This document shows positions 11,156-26,932 of a DNA stretch of 64,000 nucleotides, piece after piece. Both the position numbers and the translations under genes were made by a program. The stretch is from Toxorhynchites rutilus septentrionalis (lineage: Eukaryota > Arthropoda > Insecta > Diptera > Culicidae), in the NCBI RefSeq assembly GCF_029784135.1, contig NC_073746.1, forward strand, positions 96,875,015 to 96,939,014, written 5' to 3'. Under the pieces are notes generated by a model. That model was not told the origin of the DNA and did not search any database. It saw only the letters and a list, made by a program, of their open reading frames with translations. Within the stretch, counting starts at the first letter, position 1, and the number at the start of each line of letters is the position of its first letter.

Positions 11156-11889
11156 CCTTTTTTTGATTATGATATCTCGTAAATGACCGCCTCTGGCCTT
11201 GACCGCAAAATGTGCCCTTTTTTCGGCATTTTCCATCACTTTGCCCAATGTTTCGGCCGATATGGCAGCAATTTCTTGTCGGATATTGTCTTTCAGCGCA
11301 GCCAGGGTCCTTGGTTTACCAGTGTATACCTTGGATTTTAAATATCCCCATGAAAAAAAGTCAGGAGGCGTCAAATCAGGTGATCTCGGTGGCCAGTCAT
11401 AATCGCCGTTTTTCGATATTAATCTTCCGGGGCACATTTCGCGCAATAATTTGGTCGTGGCAGCCGCTGTATGGCATGTAGCGCCGTCCTGTTGGAACCA
11501 GTAATTGTCCAATTCATTTTCACGAACAAATGGCAATAAAAAATCGGTTATCATTGTCCGATAACGCTCCCCATTCACGGAACGATGGCGACCTGATGTC
11601 GCCATCGTTCCGTGGAGTCGTCGATGGAGTCTCTGCAACACTGGCTCGAACGGCATCAATATTCTCGTCGAAACGTCTTGGTCGTTGTCTGGACAGATGA
11701 CTGGCATAACCAACACTACCAGACGATATAAATTTGGCATATAATCGACGTATAGTGTTGTCTCCAGGCGATGTTTCAACTTTATTTTTATTTTTCCACG
11801 CACGTTTAGTTAACACAATTGAGAAGTTATTTTGAATATACAGTTGAACAATTTCAGCGCGTTGTTTAGGTGTGTATTGTTCCATGGTT
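11155..11889 (-). pseudogene. DD41D transposase, deleted and frameshifted
   Basis: The N-terminal part (MEQYTPKQRAEIVQLYIQNN..., ATG at ~11885) carries the helix-turn-helix region through SRQRPRRFDENIDAVRASVA. The middle of the protein, with the first catalytic Asp, is deleted near 11590. A second frame continues with GERYRTMITDFLLPFVRENE, then FQQDGATCH (second Asp) and SPDLTPPDFF (third Asp). I count 41 residues between the second and third Asp, which is the DD41D spacing of the rosa group. The C-terminus GGHLRDIIIKK runs into the nested insertion. Non-functional. Confidence 0.85.
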
Positions 11890-12001
11890 AAAATTGTACT
11901 GAAATGACGCTTCCAACGCGGTATGACATTTGTTAATCTGACATCTCTGTCAAAAGTTATGGGGTTGCCAGATGCTTCCACTTTAAATGGCCCACCCTGT
12001 A

Positions 12002-13379
12002 TGCGTTTGAAAACTCTTAATAAAACGATACATTTTTCGTATATAGAAATCAAAGACATAGTCCTATGTCAAAATTGGCAAAAATGATGGTGCCACAATA
12101 GAAGGACTAAAGCTATAGGACATCGTTTGCAAACAATTTTTCGAATGGTCTTTTTAGAAGTTTGAATAATTCTGATCATCCCTTGTATTTCACCACAGAA
12201 CATTTGTCGACGCACAAACAGAAAAAAAAAATGTAATAATGTTAGCTCCCGTCACTGGATGCAAGAGACAACTTGGAAATTAGTTTCCCGCATGTTTATA
12301 TTTTCTTATCAACCTCCCTTTGGCAACAACTGTTGGCAATGCAGTGGATTGTTGCAGCAACTCGAAATAACTAGCTAACTGCTTCTTTTGCGAAATTTTC
12401 TGAAGATTTATCATTCATCCAAGACAAGGCAACGAAATGGCAAGTTGAAAAATTTCATTGTATAATTTCTTCCAAGCCAAAATAAGTCTCCGTCTCTGTC
12501 TGTGGCGCACACACATACCTACAGCGCAGACTGGAGGAAATTGGCGGCGGTGAAAGCACCGCGAGCAAGGAATATCTCAAACCAAAAGAATGTTGCATCT
12601 TTTGCGTCACGCTTTCCCGCAGCTCTCTCTCGCTGCCTTGCTACCAACCGCAAAGATGGATTTATTTCGCAACCACAGACAGCCGAAGTAAGGCAACTTT
12701 TGGAGGGAGAAACATTTCGAGAAAAAATGTTCGCTGATAGCAACAGCAGCATCAGCAGCAGCAGCTGAGCTTTTCCTTCAAATTATCCCTGCGTCTATTT
12801 ACGTACAGTAGCATAAATTGCCAAATGAGCGAAAGAGGTTTGCTTCACTAGGCACATGCACTGACACAAAAACATATTGCCGAAACTTCTGGGAAAAATC
12901 ATCATCTTATATCATTCAGAACTTTTTGAAAATGTGTATCGCTCTTCATTTTTCATTCTACGAGAACTACTCGCCTAAGAAAGTTTTGGATCCGCATAAA
13001 CAGAAACTGCTCAATGAACTGATATGGAATTAAAATTGGTCTTAGCTTACCAAAAATCATATAGAAAACTAGGGTCTGTTTATTCTCAACATCTCAAAAC
13101 CTATAAAACAACATTTTCCGAAGTGAATGTCTGCCTGAAGGCAGACATTTAATGCACAGTCTACAGTTTTTCTTAGACAATTCATTTGCATTACATATTT
13201 TTTCAATTGTCTATATGCTAGGGGATCGAAAATCGACTAACCGAATCAAATGTCCATTATTTTTAAAACGAAATGATTCATCAAAATCAGCATAAAATAT
13301 CAACGAAAATCGATAAAGTGATTCAAAAGCAACGAATTATCAATTTCGAGTAACGCAAGATATTATATTTGTCATGGTT
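12002..13379. other. no gene seen; one GACATAGTCCTATGTC palindrome
   Basis: The palindrome at 12055-12072 is a diverged member of the recurring GACGTRGGACTACGTC motif and may be a solo element end. The 12480-12770 part is more GC-rich with CAG/CTG runs and may be old single-copy DNA. No supported coding sequence. Confidence 0.45.
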
Positions 13380-14024
13380 ATGGATGAATTACCGTCGCTC
13401 TTAACTAACGCAAACGTTCTCATATACGCTGATGACGTGGAACTTTTTCTTCCCGTGAAACACATTGATGATTGCCATCTGCTTCAGCAAGATTTGCAAA
13501 ATTTTGGAAGGTTCGTCGGAAACATCGGATTTTATATATAGTAAAGTATCAACCTTTCACGGTCCAAAATCGACTTTGCTAGTGTGGTGTGGCGTCTGCA
13601 GTATGATTTGCACATCCAAAGGCTTGAAAATGTCCAAAAAAGGCTCCTGAAGTTTGCCCTGAGAAGCCTAGAATGGAGAGGCCACCTGCCACCATATGAA
13701 TATTTCTGCTGTTTGGTAGACCTGGATACCGTCATCAGCAGACACAAGATCGCGGATATAACATTCTTTTGTAATGTACTGAGCGGACGGATCAGAAGCC
13801 CGTGTCTTTACAACCGGATCTGCTTTAATACCAGCCCCATATCACTTCGTCGCCGGAGGGTGTTTAATCCACCCCTTAGATACAGAAACTACACACAGCA
13901 CGAACCGACAACTAGATTCATGCATGAGTTCGACACGCTACAACATGTGGTTCCTGTGGGAATGACAACAGAAGAAATTCAAAGAAAATTGAGATTATTT
14001 TTAAGAGACCAACTAAGCGTATAA
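13380..14024 (+). pseudogene. non-LTR retrotransposon reverse transcriptase, C-terminal remnant
   Basis: The segment starting at 13380 reads VLIYADDVELFLPVKHIDDC, which contains the YADD catalytic motif of a LINE reverse transcriptase. After a deletion and frame change near 13520-13570 the frame resumes with HIQRLENVQKRLLKFALRSL and LPPYEYFCCLVDLDTVISRH, then runs to a stop at 14022-14024. That is the usual C-terminal region of jockey/CR1-like elements without RNase H. The element is 5'-truncated and dead. A (TA)n tract follows ~50 bp beyond the stop. Confidence 0.8.
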
Positions 14025-14072
14025 TATTTAAATGTGTATTTTCTGTTTCTATGTTAATTTAAGAAGGGTAAC

Positions 14073-14077
<5 letters not shown>

Positions 14078-14169
<92 letters not shown>
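14078..14169. repeat. (TA)n microsatellite
   Basis: A pure TA run of about 46 units between the LINE remnant and the CTAG end of a Helitron-like element. Confidence 0.95.
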
Positions 14170-17519
<3,350 letters not shown>

Positions 17520-19856
17520 TATCCAATAAACAATAAACAAACGAAATTACGAAAATCATCAAGAAAAACATAAAAGTAAAACTGTATGTACTTACAATAG
17601 ACAAATATTTTCCCACGCCTTATCGCCCCCACCATTCGATTACCTTCACGACTCAATGTGATTCCGACAGTGTCACAATGTAAAACTTTTCCCATTGAAA
17701 TCCGCGTGAATAGCTAATAAGATCAAAACAATTTACCGAAGACTCCGTGGAATAATGGCCGGACGGAACGCAAACGATCTGATTATTTGAATAAGCTGTT
17801 CCACGTCTGCGAGTCGGGAGTTGATAGGGAAAAAAGAATAAGTCGCTTCGACAAAGGAAACTTGTTTTCCGGTCGCGTCCTAGGTACCTCTGCCGCCGCC
17901 TCCACCGAGCCGAGCCGAGTAACTTTCCCATTCGATAACACTCGAAGAGTTTATAATTGGAAAGCCTCCTTGCGATAGGCTCCACCCGACCCATCCTTGC
18001 GGGACGCAGAGAGTTCGTGAACGATTCGCTACTACCTAGCTGACAGCAACAAGACGACACTGACTGGAAACTAGTTTTAATTAGAGAATTTACCCTGGCG
18101 CTGCGGCGCCACCTTCCACCCCGCTCTTCGGTAATGGCGGCAGCGGCAGGCTCTCCTCAATTTTAATTATGCCTTTAAGGTGCAATTATTTGACTTTACG
18201 TATAGTTTTCGGAATTTTAATCAAATTTTTATCACTTAACGAGAATGAAAAGCAGCTTACGGAAGTGGGCGGTGGGCGGAATAAAGTAAATTTGTACCCC
18301 ACCATGTGCAACCCATCATTTTACAAATGAGGAAAAAATAAGATGAGAACGGAAGCGGCTTCAACTGCTACTTCTGCTACTGCTCCTGCTGCTGCTGTTG
18401 CAAAACTCGTGGGCAGGTGTGGTTTTACGAGCTTCAGGTGAATGAAGATTTGCCACTAGTCGGAAGTGATGGGTGGCTCAGCGCAAAATGCCGAGGGTGT
18501 AATTTTCTGCGGTTATTTGAGTTATGGGGTGGAAATGAATCCTACTCTCTGACGGCGCTTTGTGGCGTTTAGAGGATAGCATGTGTACCAGAGAAACTCA
18601 TGTTTTTCCGCTTCCAGTCGGAATGGCGACGACGACGACGACCATCATCGAAGCCAGCTGCTGGCTGTTTGTGGATGGGTTGTTTGGGGCTGAGTCGGAT
18701 GGGAAGGGTGGTGGGATGGAAGGACTAAAAATGAAAAGGTGTGGAATTAATCTCTCGTTGTGGGTTTTCGCTTGCATTCAGCATTCCGCTCGTCTGTTCG
18801 CGGACGAGATTGAAATGGTGTTCTTCGGTCTCAGCTTGTTACTATCATCCACTGTAATCATCGGCGCCTCAGCGCATAGTTTTTGCTGGAGGATCCGAAA
18901 CCACAATAATATTAATTAGAGCTATCATCGTGACGGGAATTGTAGCGTTCTATTGTAATATTCGTGGATAATGTTACTGATTACTGATCGATAATAAGCT
19001 AATCATACGTTATTGCGAAAGAAATAATATGAATTGGTTATTTTTCAATAACCGTGAAAAAAAGACGAACACAAGAGCCCAGCATCTGGATCAAATGTGT
19101 TAATCTTGTTACATTACACCAAAAGGCACAGTCAGCTGGTGGCGGAACCCTCAAATGGATAATAAACTACTTAATCCACTCGATTCAGGCAACGAGAAAA
19201 GTTCGACCTTCGTGTTCCGCCATGCAAATTCCAAAATGCAACGAACAGCACATCTTCCTGGCTTTCAGCAGCTCCATCGTTCATATTCACACTTGAGTTC
19301 CATCGAAGATAGTGATGTCAGCGGACGCCACCTTCAAGGCGAAGTTCTGGAAAGCGTTATTCTTTTCTTTTTTGTGAGTTCTTTCGTTTTTATCAATTCA
19401 ATTCGAACTTGTTTGCCACAAGACTTTTGCCATTCGATGCAGAGCCGGAAAGTATGGCAGCGTGCCAAAATTAAATATCGACAATCGATTTTCGCTTCGG
19501 CAGAATTTACCCAAAACTTTGTCAGCCTATTTTTTTTTGTGGTGCATTGTGTTTGTGTTAGTGTGAGTTCGGGCGGTAGAAGTGCAGCCGACAGACGGTA
19601 TTCCCTGACAATGGATATGTATTGAAAGTACGGAAGTTCATTGTGTTTTAATGATTATTTGCTTTATTTTCGGGAATTAGTCAGGGGTGTATTTGAAATT
19701 CTCCAATCGTAAAGTAGGTGTTGTGTTTACTTTTTCAAAATATAACATAGAGATTTTTTTATTTGATGGAAAAAAAAATTTTAAGGCAAGATTGATTACC
19801 TGTTGAATTAATATTATTTATTTATTTTTATAAGCCTCCCACATGCATTCTATCAG
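17520..19856. other. single-copy DNA, no gene identified
   Basis: This 2.3-kb island is more GC-rich and lacks the repeats seen around it. It has short CTG/GCTG runs (about 18362-18400) and CGA/GAC runs (18625-18645). Open frames here (for example 17653-18060 minus and 19155-19625 plus) match no family I recognise. It may hold unc-5 5'-UTR exons or regulatory DNA, but nothing in the sequence proves that. Confidence 0.45.
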
Positions 19857-22800
19857 CCATTCCATGCCAAATCGAAATAGTGTATCCCAGATTTCCGTGA
19901 TTTTTTTCCTTATCACAAAATATTAGACCCGGATTTTTTTTTTAATTTTATGGTATCCACTTTTTTCCAAAAATCACTTTTTTCAGAAATTCATACTTTT
20001 TGAACTATTGGATCGATTTAGATGATCGATATATTAAATTGAAGGCAATGAGCTAGACGTCTTTAGGAAAAATATTAGAGACGTCTGAAAAATAGGATTC
20101 TTGTCGCATAAATCTAGTCTAGTCGCATAGGAATATTGAACGAAGACTGAAAACATGTTAACTTTGACAAACCATAACTCAATGGCAAAAAAACACATGT
20201 CATTTAAAAAATCTCAACTTCCAAGAAAAAATATGAACAGATATAACCCCCTCTACCTTTAACCGAGTAAACTATATAAATCATAACAAAATCCTATTTT
20301 CTGCAAGTATGAGATTTTTCCAATGAACACTAACTCATTAGCCTCAATTTGATAAGTCGATCATCTGAATCGGTCCAGTATTTCAAAAGTTATGAATTTA
20401 AGAAAAAGGCAATCTTGGAAAAAAGGTGAAAGAATTGAATGTTTGACCAGAAATCGTAATTAAAAAACGCCTGTTTTTCGGATATGTTATGTAAAAAAAA
20501 CCTAAACCTTCAAAAAAAATAATAATATAAAAATTATAGCGCCCTCTATCTTTAACCGAGTAAACGATAACAAAAATCATATACAATCAATAATCACTTT
20601 TTTCAATGAAGACTAGCTAATTGGTTTCAATTTCATACGCCGATCATCTGAATCGGTTGAGTGGTTCAAAAGTTATGAGTTGAAAAAAGTCAGTTATGGA
20701 GAAAATGTAATAAAAAATGAATTTTCGGACCACCCATAAACGGAAAAGGGCACCCTAATGAAAAAACAAAAAAAAAAATACGGGTCTAATATTTTGCGAA
20801 AAGGTACAAAACTACCACTTTTCACAAAAATCTGAGAACCACTATAGGGGAAGTCCGGGCAAGACGCCCCTGTTAAGCAAAACAGATTGAAACAAATATT
20901 TTTACCAAACATTTCAACGTTTCTTCACATTCACAACGTAGCCTCGTTTGTTTTCTTTGTAATGAAATGTGCAATAACGATTGCGAATAGGCAATCCAAC
21001 AGAAATAACGAGAATTCTAAACCCATTCATTTTACACCATTCTTAAACAAGCGAGGTAAGATGCCCATATGCGTGTCCAAAATGCACCACAACAACGGGT
21101 CGAAATGTCAAATGACATCGAAGCGTTTATTTCGGAGTACTCTTGATTCGCTGCTTATATCTTTCGCTTCCGTTATGTTTCTACCAGTTAGAATCATCAG
21201 ATGATCACGAATTTTCGAGACATTTTTGTTATTAAACGCCGAAAACGCCAACGAATTTTGAATCCAATATTTTTGTTTACAAGCGTATTGATATGTGCCG
21301 CTGTTCAGAACTTTTGGCCTTTGTATTTCTAATCGGCCTTATTCTGCGTGGCGTGTGAGGTGAGATGACAATTGTCACTTATGTCACGCGATTCCACCAG
21401 GCGTATGCCGTGAGAAATCTCACTTGAATGAACTCTCACTTTATTCCCGCTCTCAAATATACGTGACGATTGTCACATGAACTGGGATTTCTAGGTGACA
21501 ATCGTCGACATGTCTTGAGGTGTCGACAGTGCATGAAAACAAATGAAAAATTGAAGAGGAATAATAAGTGTTTTTTGGGTCGTATAGAATCGATAGTAAT
21601 GGTATTATATATATCAATAAATTCAATTTATCTTCAATTTTCACAGTACGAGAGACAAATTGCAAGTAGTTTGTTTTTTTTGTTGTGAAAGCGGTAGTGA
21701 GTCTGTTATTCCTCAATTGGACGAATAAGCACACCGAAATTATTTTCATTTCATGAAATCTATTTATTTTCTCTAAAATGTATCTATCACATGGATCTTG
21801 TGTTTCATCTATCTATCCGCGAGTCATCGTCACCGAACTGCATATCCATTTCAGAAGCCGTGGTATATGCCCGAGCCGGAGCCAGAGCAACAATTTAACA
21901 CTGAGAGTGCAGAGAGCAGCAGCAACTACGACCAAAACAAACAAAAATGCTAAACTTTACAGGATGCAATCAACTGTTTCCCCAATTCTAAATCAAATAC
22001 CTGCAAATTCGGCAGAATGTCCTGATACACTAACAACAGGCCAGGTTAAATCAGATCTATAGATACGGTACTGACTGCAGCAAAACAAATATCTGACCTC
22101 TCTGAGCAAAACAAATAAAATTCTGGGATGCCAGATGTTTTTTCTCAAATATATGCGATAAAAATTTGAAATATTTGTAAATATGTGCTAATGTCTGACA
22201 TACTGACCAGCTTCGTTTATCATATGGAATCAATAATGTTTTGTCACTATTTTAAATAGCCTGCAGCAGGAATAAAAGGTTGTGATAAAAGTTAAATGTC
22301 TGCAAATTCGTGAACACATGTGCGAATGTGGCATCTTTGATCAGATTTGGTAACCAGCAGAATGAACGCCTTGTCACTTGCTGTTCATCCTCTCACATAC
22401 ATCAAATGAACCTCTCACGGCATCCGAAACGACTGTAGGAATAGAGTGAGGAGAGTTGCGTGATGGTGATGTGACAATTGTCATCTCACCTCACACGCCG
22501 CGTAGAATCAGGCCGAATTTTTTATCTAGATTCTAATGTTTGTATTATTCTTAATAATGGATAGATTTTAGTAGTCGAAACATTGAAATAATTTTGTTCG
22601 TTCTGGTTTTTATTACATAATACAAGAAAAGATATGTGGAAATGGATTTATGCCTTTCAGAAACCATCTGGTTCAAAAACAATTGCAGAATACAGAGTGT
22701 ATTGGTAACACTGGAACTGACAAACTCTTTATTAATCTCCATACGTAGGTAGTGCGGACTCAATCAAAAGGGCTGTCAAAAAAGATCCAATTGAAAAAAA

Positions 22801-23243
22801 AATTGATGCCAAATGTCTTAGAATTACATAAAACGTCGAGATTTACTGTTCTCTCGATTTTTTTTTCTTTTTTTTTTGTCAAAAATTTCACTTTCAGGTG
22901 CTTGGTCGTTTTATGTCTGAAAAGTCGATTTTTGACGAGAAAAAAAATTTTGTAGGGTTTTTTTTTCCCATACATCCATTGGCACTCTACTGTATATAAT
23001 CGAGTCCGCCCTGTACTTGCAAAAAATTGGATTTTGTTTTCGCAATTATTGATCGTATTTGTTTTTATATTGTTCACATGACCCTGGACTAGAAGGCGCT
23101 ATATTTTTGTATATTTTTTCTTGAAAGTTGAGATTGTTCTCTTGCATAACATATGGCGAAACTCTGATGTGATTTTTATCGTTTTTTAGTTGTGACTTTT
23201 TACGAAAATCTGGGAATCACTATATCAGTTTGGCATGGAATGG
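19857..23243. mobile_element. long-inverted-repeat element, complex
   Basis: The left end CCATTCCATGCCAAATCGAA...AGTGTATCCCAGATTT is matched inversely at 23200-23243 (AAATCTGGGAATCACTATAT...GGCATGGAATGG) and partly at 20763-20849 (CGGGTCTAATATTTTGCG...AAATCTGAGAACCACTAT). Between 20000 and 20720 a ~300-bp unit repeats ('GATCATCTGAATCGGT', 'CAAAAGTTATGA'). I cannot tell whether 19857-20849 and ~22970-23243 are two elements or one split by the MITE insertion. No protein is encoded. Confidence 0.55.
21334..22515. mobile_element. 1.2-kb MITE with 45-bp terminal inverted repeats
   Basis: The ends CGGCCTTATTCTGCGTGGCG... (21334-21378) and their inverse (22471-22515) match at about 42 of 45 positions. 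AAT follows or precedes each end and may be the target duplication. Further inverted blocks around GACAATTGTCAC lie just inside. Nested within the long-inverted-repeat region. No transposase is seen. Confidence 0.75.
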
Positions 23244-25925
23244 ATGTATACTAACATAATGAATCACCAGAGATTGCTAATGAGTGTAACAGAATGCACT
23301 TGACCTGCCCTCTTCACTACCAAATTGCGCTCTCGAATTTCAACCCTGTCAAATATACCTGCATTAGCTACAAGCGTGCCCAACCACCAGAGTGCACCCT
23401 AAATGCACCCAAAATTCCTAAAGGAGACTTTTCACAGTAGACAAACTTTGTCCCCACTGAGCGCCATGCATTCACCATATCCACCATTGTCCCAAAAGAT
23501 GCCAGTCATACCGCACCGGTTCCTGGCACCCGGTTCTTTGGGAAATTGGTCTGCCCTTCGATGTTCGCCTTGCTTGCAACAGCTCGAGCATTACGGATGG
23601 GGCAGACACCAGCAGCATTCGGTGAGCCGCGCCGAAACTCCATCCGCGCCAGTAAAGCGGAACAGACGAAATACCGAAGACGAAGAGGAGGGAAATTTTC
23701 GCCCGTTTTGCTACATTCTGTTTGCCGAAAGTGTGTCTCCTCCCGTAGCAAACCATCGGGGAGAGGTCATCCTTTATTCGGCGCTCAACCACGTTGTGTT
23801 TGTGCCAAAACGATGCGACCAACCGCCCGCTGCAACACGAATGAATGAATGTGACGCATCGTACGTCCGAAAGAGCCAGAAAAAAAGGAACCAGGAAAAA
23901 TCCGTCTAGCCGTGGGAGAAACTGGCCCACAGACAGATAAGGATAATACCCCGCAACGAAGAAAACTACAGAAGAAATTATTCAACCATAAAAAAGGAGA
24001 AAGAAAAATATAATTTGTTATACATTTTATCAACATTTGAGAGGAGGAAAACTCGATGAAAGGATAAACCCATCGCACCAATGGAGAGAGAGAGAAAAAA
24101 AATTGAAAAGCACTGAGCAAAATAAAAATGGAATGAAACAGACCAAACATCGTTGCGGAATAGAGATAGAGAGAGAGTGCGAGAATTGATAAAAACTTTT
24201 CCTTTTGCCTGGTTCGATATCTTTCGCTTCCTCGGTGGCAATAATGATAAATCAAAACAAATCGTATACCTCCCATGTCGGGAATCAACAATACTGACTG
24301 AATTTGTTTTGCTTTCTGCGAAAAGTTCCCAACTGTGCTGCGTGCAGAGAGGGAGGGGGGGCTTTCAAGGGGGCCGAACACGGAGCAGAATAAAGTACCG
24401 GAAAAGCATCGAACAGCGGGCGGGATCGAAACTTGAAAATTGTAATTTCTACAATTCAATAATTCATCTTCGATATTTTTGCCGCCGGGATGGGACCCTT
24501 GTTTATACCAAATAGGCTACCGATTAGTTTGCTGCTATAATTGGGATGGAATTCTTCTGTCTGCAGTCTGGTTTATAAGCGATTTGATTGAAATACTTCT
24601 CGACTCGCTATCGTTTGCACAAACTGCAGAATGTCAATATCCGAAGGTATTACTATCTTGCGTGAGTGTTTCAATTTACCTTCAAGCCCCACTAAAACCC
24701 ATTGAATCGCCCAAATTCCATCCAAATTGAGTTGATATCAATAGTATCCCCCCTGTGCCCCGGAATCGAAATCGGAAATGCTATTCTTAGACGAATACAC
24801 CCCCCTCCACCCTTCCTCCGGGTCCGGGTGGGGATTTTCTCTGGCGGCATCTTCGCCTCCACACGATAATGGACACCGCTGGGCGTTGAGGAAAAATCTA
24901 TACCCATCGAGTGGCTATTAAACATGCTCGAAGAAAAACAAATCCCTCCCACGAAGATGTACTGGAACTCGGGGATTAAATTGAAATCGAGCCGGAAGTG
25001 AAGCAGTGAAGCTGATCGCGAATCCGGCCCGAAGAGACCGATGTGGGCTTGGGGGTTTGGAGGGGGGAGGTTGTTTGTAGCGTGTTCTGCAGATCTGCGA
25101 GCCACTTTTGGTGAAATTGAAATTTATCCCAAGCGGGGTCCGCTACGAGCTACGATCCAGACGCAAACGTGGCAGAAGCATCGTAATAATAAATTGCTGT
25201 GGATCGTGGGGGAGGGGGAGATGGTGGGAGTAATGGGAAAATATATAGTGGCCGAGAAATAAGAGCAAATGCAAATATGGGGAAGCGATACACCGTCAGC
25301 TGGGCGTCCGAGAAATTTTGCGGTTGTTTCTTCGTGTTTTTATGATGCTGGATTACCTATAGATGGCGATTTCTATGTGGAGGACTGCAGCCATGCGGTG
25401 GTTATAATGGAGGATTTTTGTCGGTGAATCCACTTCAATAGTCGACGATGAACTGTTTGGATTGGAGGCCGGATGATCCTTGAGAGTGAAGAGGTTATCG
25501 AATCTTTTCATGTCGAAATGTTATGTGAATGGTGTGGTCAATACGTCAATAGAAAACAACATAAAACCTGCGTTAAGATTAACTATTAACAGTGCTTAGA
25601 TGATTATATACAGCTTGTGATAAATTAGAGAGGAACGCTGTACTTGACAAAAAACCATTTACCCAACTCTGCTAACAAATTAACAATTTTCACGTGTTGT
25701 CTATCAAAACTTAGATTATTTCATGATTTTTTGATACCTTATGGATTTTTGATATTTTTAGAGCGCATAATTCAAAATTGGGTGGTATAAAAATTCGTTT
25801 GGTTTTCCGTCCATTTTCAAATTTACAACTACGATTACGAGGATTGTGCAAAATTAGAGTAATTGTTTTCCCTACATCCCTCGAAGGTTTTTCTTTCAAT
25901 GATTTAGTATATATTGCAGTATATA
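23244..25925. other. single-copy DNA, no gene identified
   Basis: A 2.7-kb island of mixed composition with GA-rich runs (about 24080-24180) and GC-rich parts (24780-25230). Several overlapping open frames on both strands show no domain I can name. Both strands are open in the same places, which argues for composition rather than coding. It could hold regulatory or UTR sequence of unc-5. Confidence 0.45.
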
Positions 25926-26094
25926 TAGGATTGGGGAAAAAGAAATGTCGTAATTCTGATCGAAATTTGACGCTTTATTCAACATACTTAAAATTATCCA
26001 ATTTAAGTCAAACATTCGCCGTTTTGTTCGCAAACTTGTTGCCATTTAGGAGGCAACTTCATTATCCCCCCCCCCAATATAAAACCCCCTTCTT

Positions 26095-26880
26095 ATTTGC
26101 AAAAAAACTCAGACAGCCAGTTTTCGCAAGTTTCTTTTGAGGCCAACTTAGTATCACCAACAGCGTTTTGCATGGAACGGAAGAGATGATAATCACTTGG
26201 CTCCCGTAGCTTCTGGCGGATCATCAAAGATGTATGAGGCCGAACGTTGTCCTGGTGGAAAACAACACCATTCTTATTGATCATTTCTGGCCACTTCTGG
26301 TCAATCGCCTGTTCACAGTAGAGAACCGAGTTGAGGGTCTGGCCATAGTTGAGCAGCTCATAGTGGATGATTCCCTTCCAATCCCACCAAACACACAACA
26401 GAACCTTCCTGGCCGCCAATCCGGGCTTGGCTCACCGCGCTTCGACCACGACTTTTTTCGCTTTAGGTTGTCGTACGTGATCCACTTTTCATCACCAGTC
26501 ACCATCTTCTTCAAAAATGGGTCGAGTTCGTTCCGTTTCAGCAGTGCATCGCAGGCGTTGATTCGGTCTAAAAGATTTTTTGGCGTCAACTCGTGTGGCA
26601 CCCATACATCCAGCTTTTTTTTGGAATCCAATCTTCTGCAAATGGTTCTAAACGGTATTATGGTCTATGGTTCCTGACCAATCGAGCGGATGCACACATG
26701 CCAATCTACTTGGATGATTTCAACGATTTTATCGGTTTCCACGACGATTGGCCTACCAGTACGGGTTGTATCTTCGACAGTCCAATGAGTCCAATGAGAA
26801 AGTTCCATTTCTCGATAACTTTTTGCAGCATAGTATAGCCGTATATCAGTTATAAAGTGGCGAATATCGTCCCCCCAAGC
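26095..26880 (-). pseudogene. mariner transposase, minus-strand partner, broken
   Basis: Pieces in shifting frames follow a mariner transposase: RTGRPIVVETDKIVEIIQVD near the N-terminus, KKLDVWVPHELTPKNLLDRI, TGDEKWITYD (first catalytic Asp), FHQDNVRPH (second) and PSDYHLF (third). About 17 residues before the third Asp are deleted and at least two frameshifts are present. The first ~50 residues are missing at the junction with the plus-strand partner. It ends near the left inverted repeat. Clearly dead. Confidence 0.85.
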
Positions 26881-26932
26881 CGTCAATCAATTTTGTTTGG
26901 TTAAGTCGTTCGTGAGTTATAGTGTCGCAAAT

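Larger units (their letters stand above)
9697..11999 (-). mobile_element. DD41D (rosa-like) Tc1/mariner element with nested insertion
   Basis: It has perfect 25-bp terminal inverted repeats CAGGGTGGGCCATTTAAAGT... (9697-9721 and 11975-11999), and TA at both outer edges (9695-9696, 12000-12001). The 2.3-kb span includes a foreign 1.34-kb repeat (9819-11155) inserted just past the transposase C-terminus. Without it the element would be ~970 bp, shorter than a full-length copy. Confidence 0.9.

Noticed and set aside
12502..12768. Open frame of 88 codons ending in a Ser-rich tail.
   Set aside because: The tail is a CAG/AGC run; the opposite strand is equally open and nothing resembles a known protein.
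18560..19625. Two open frames of 119 and 156 codons as candidate small genes.
   Set aside because: No signal peptide, domain or splice evidence I can support; kept only as part of a single-copy region.
23403..24515. Overlapping open frames of 100-224 codons on both strands.
   Set aside because: Open on both strands in the same place, with no recognisable domain; best explained by composition.
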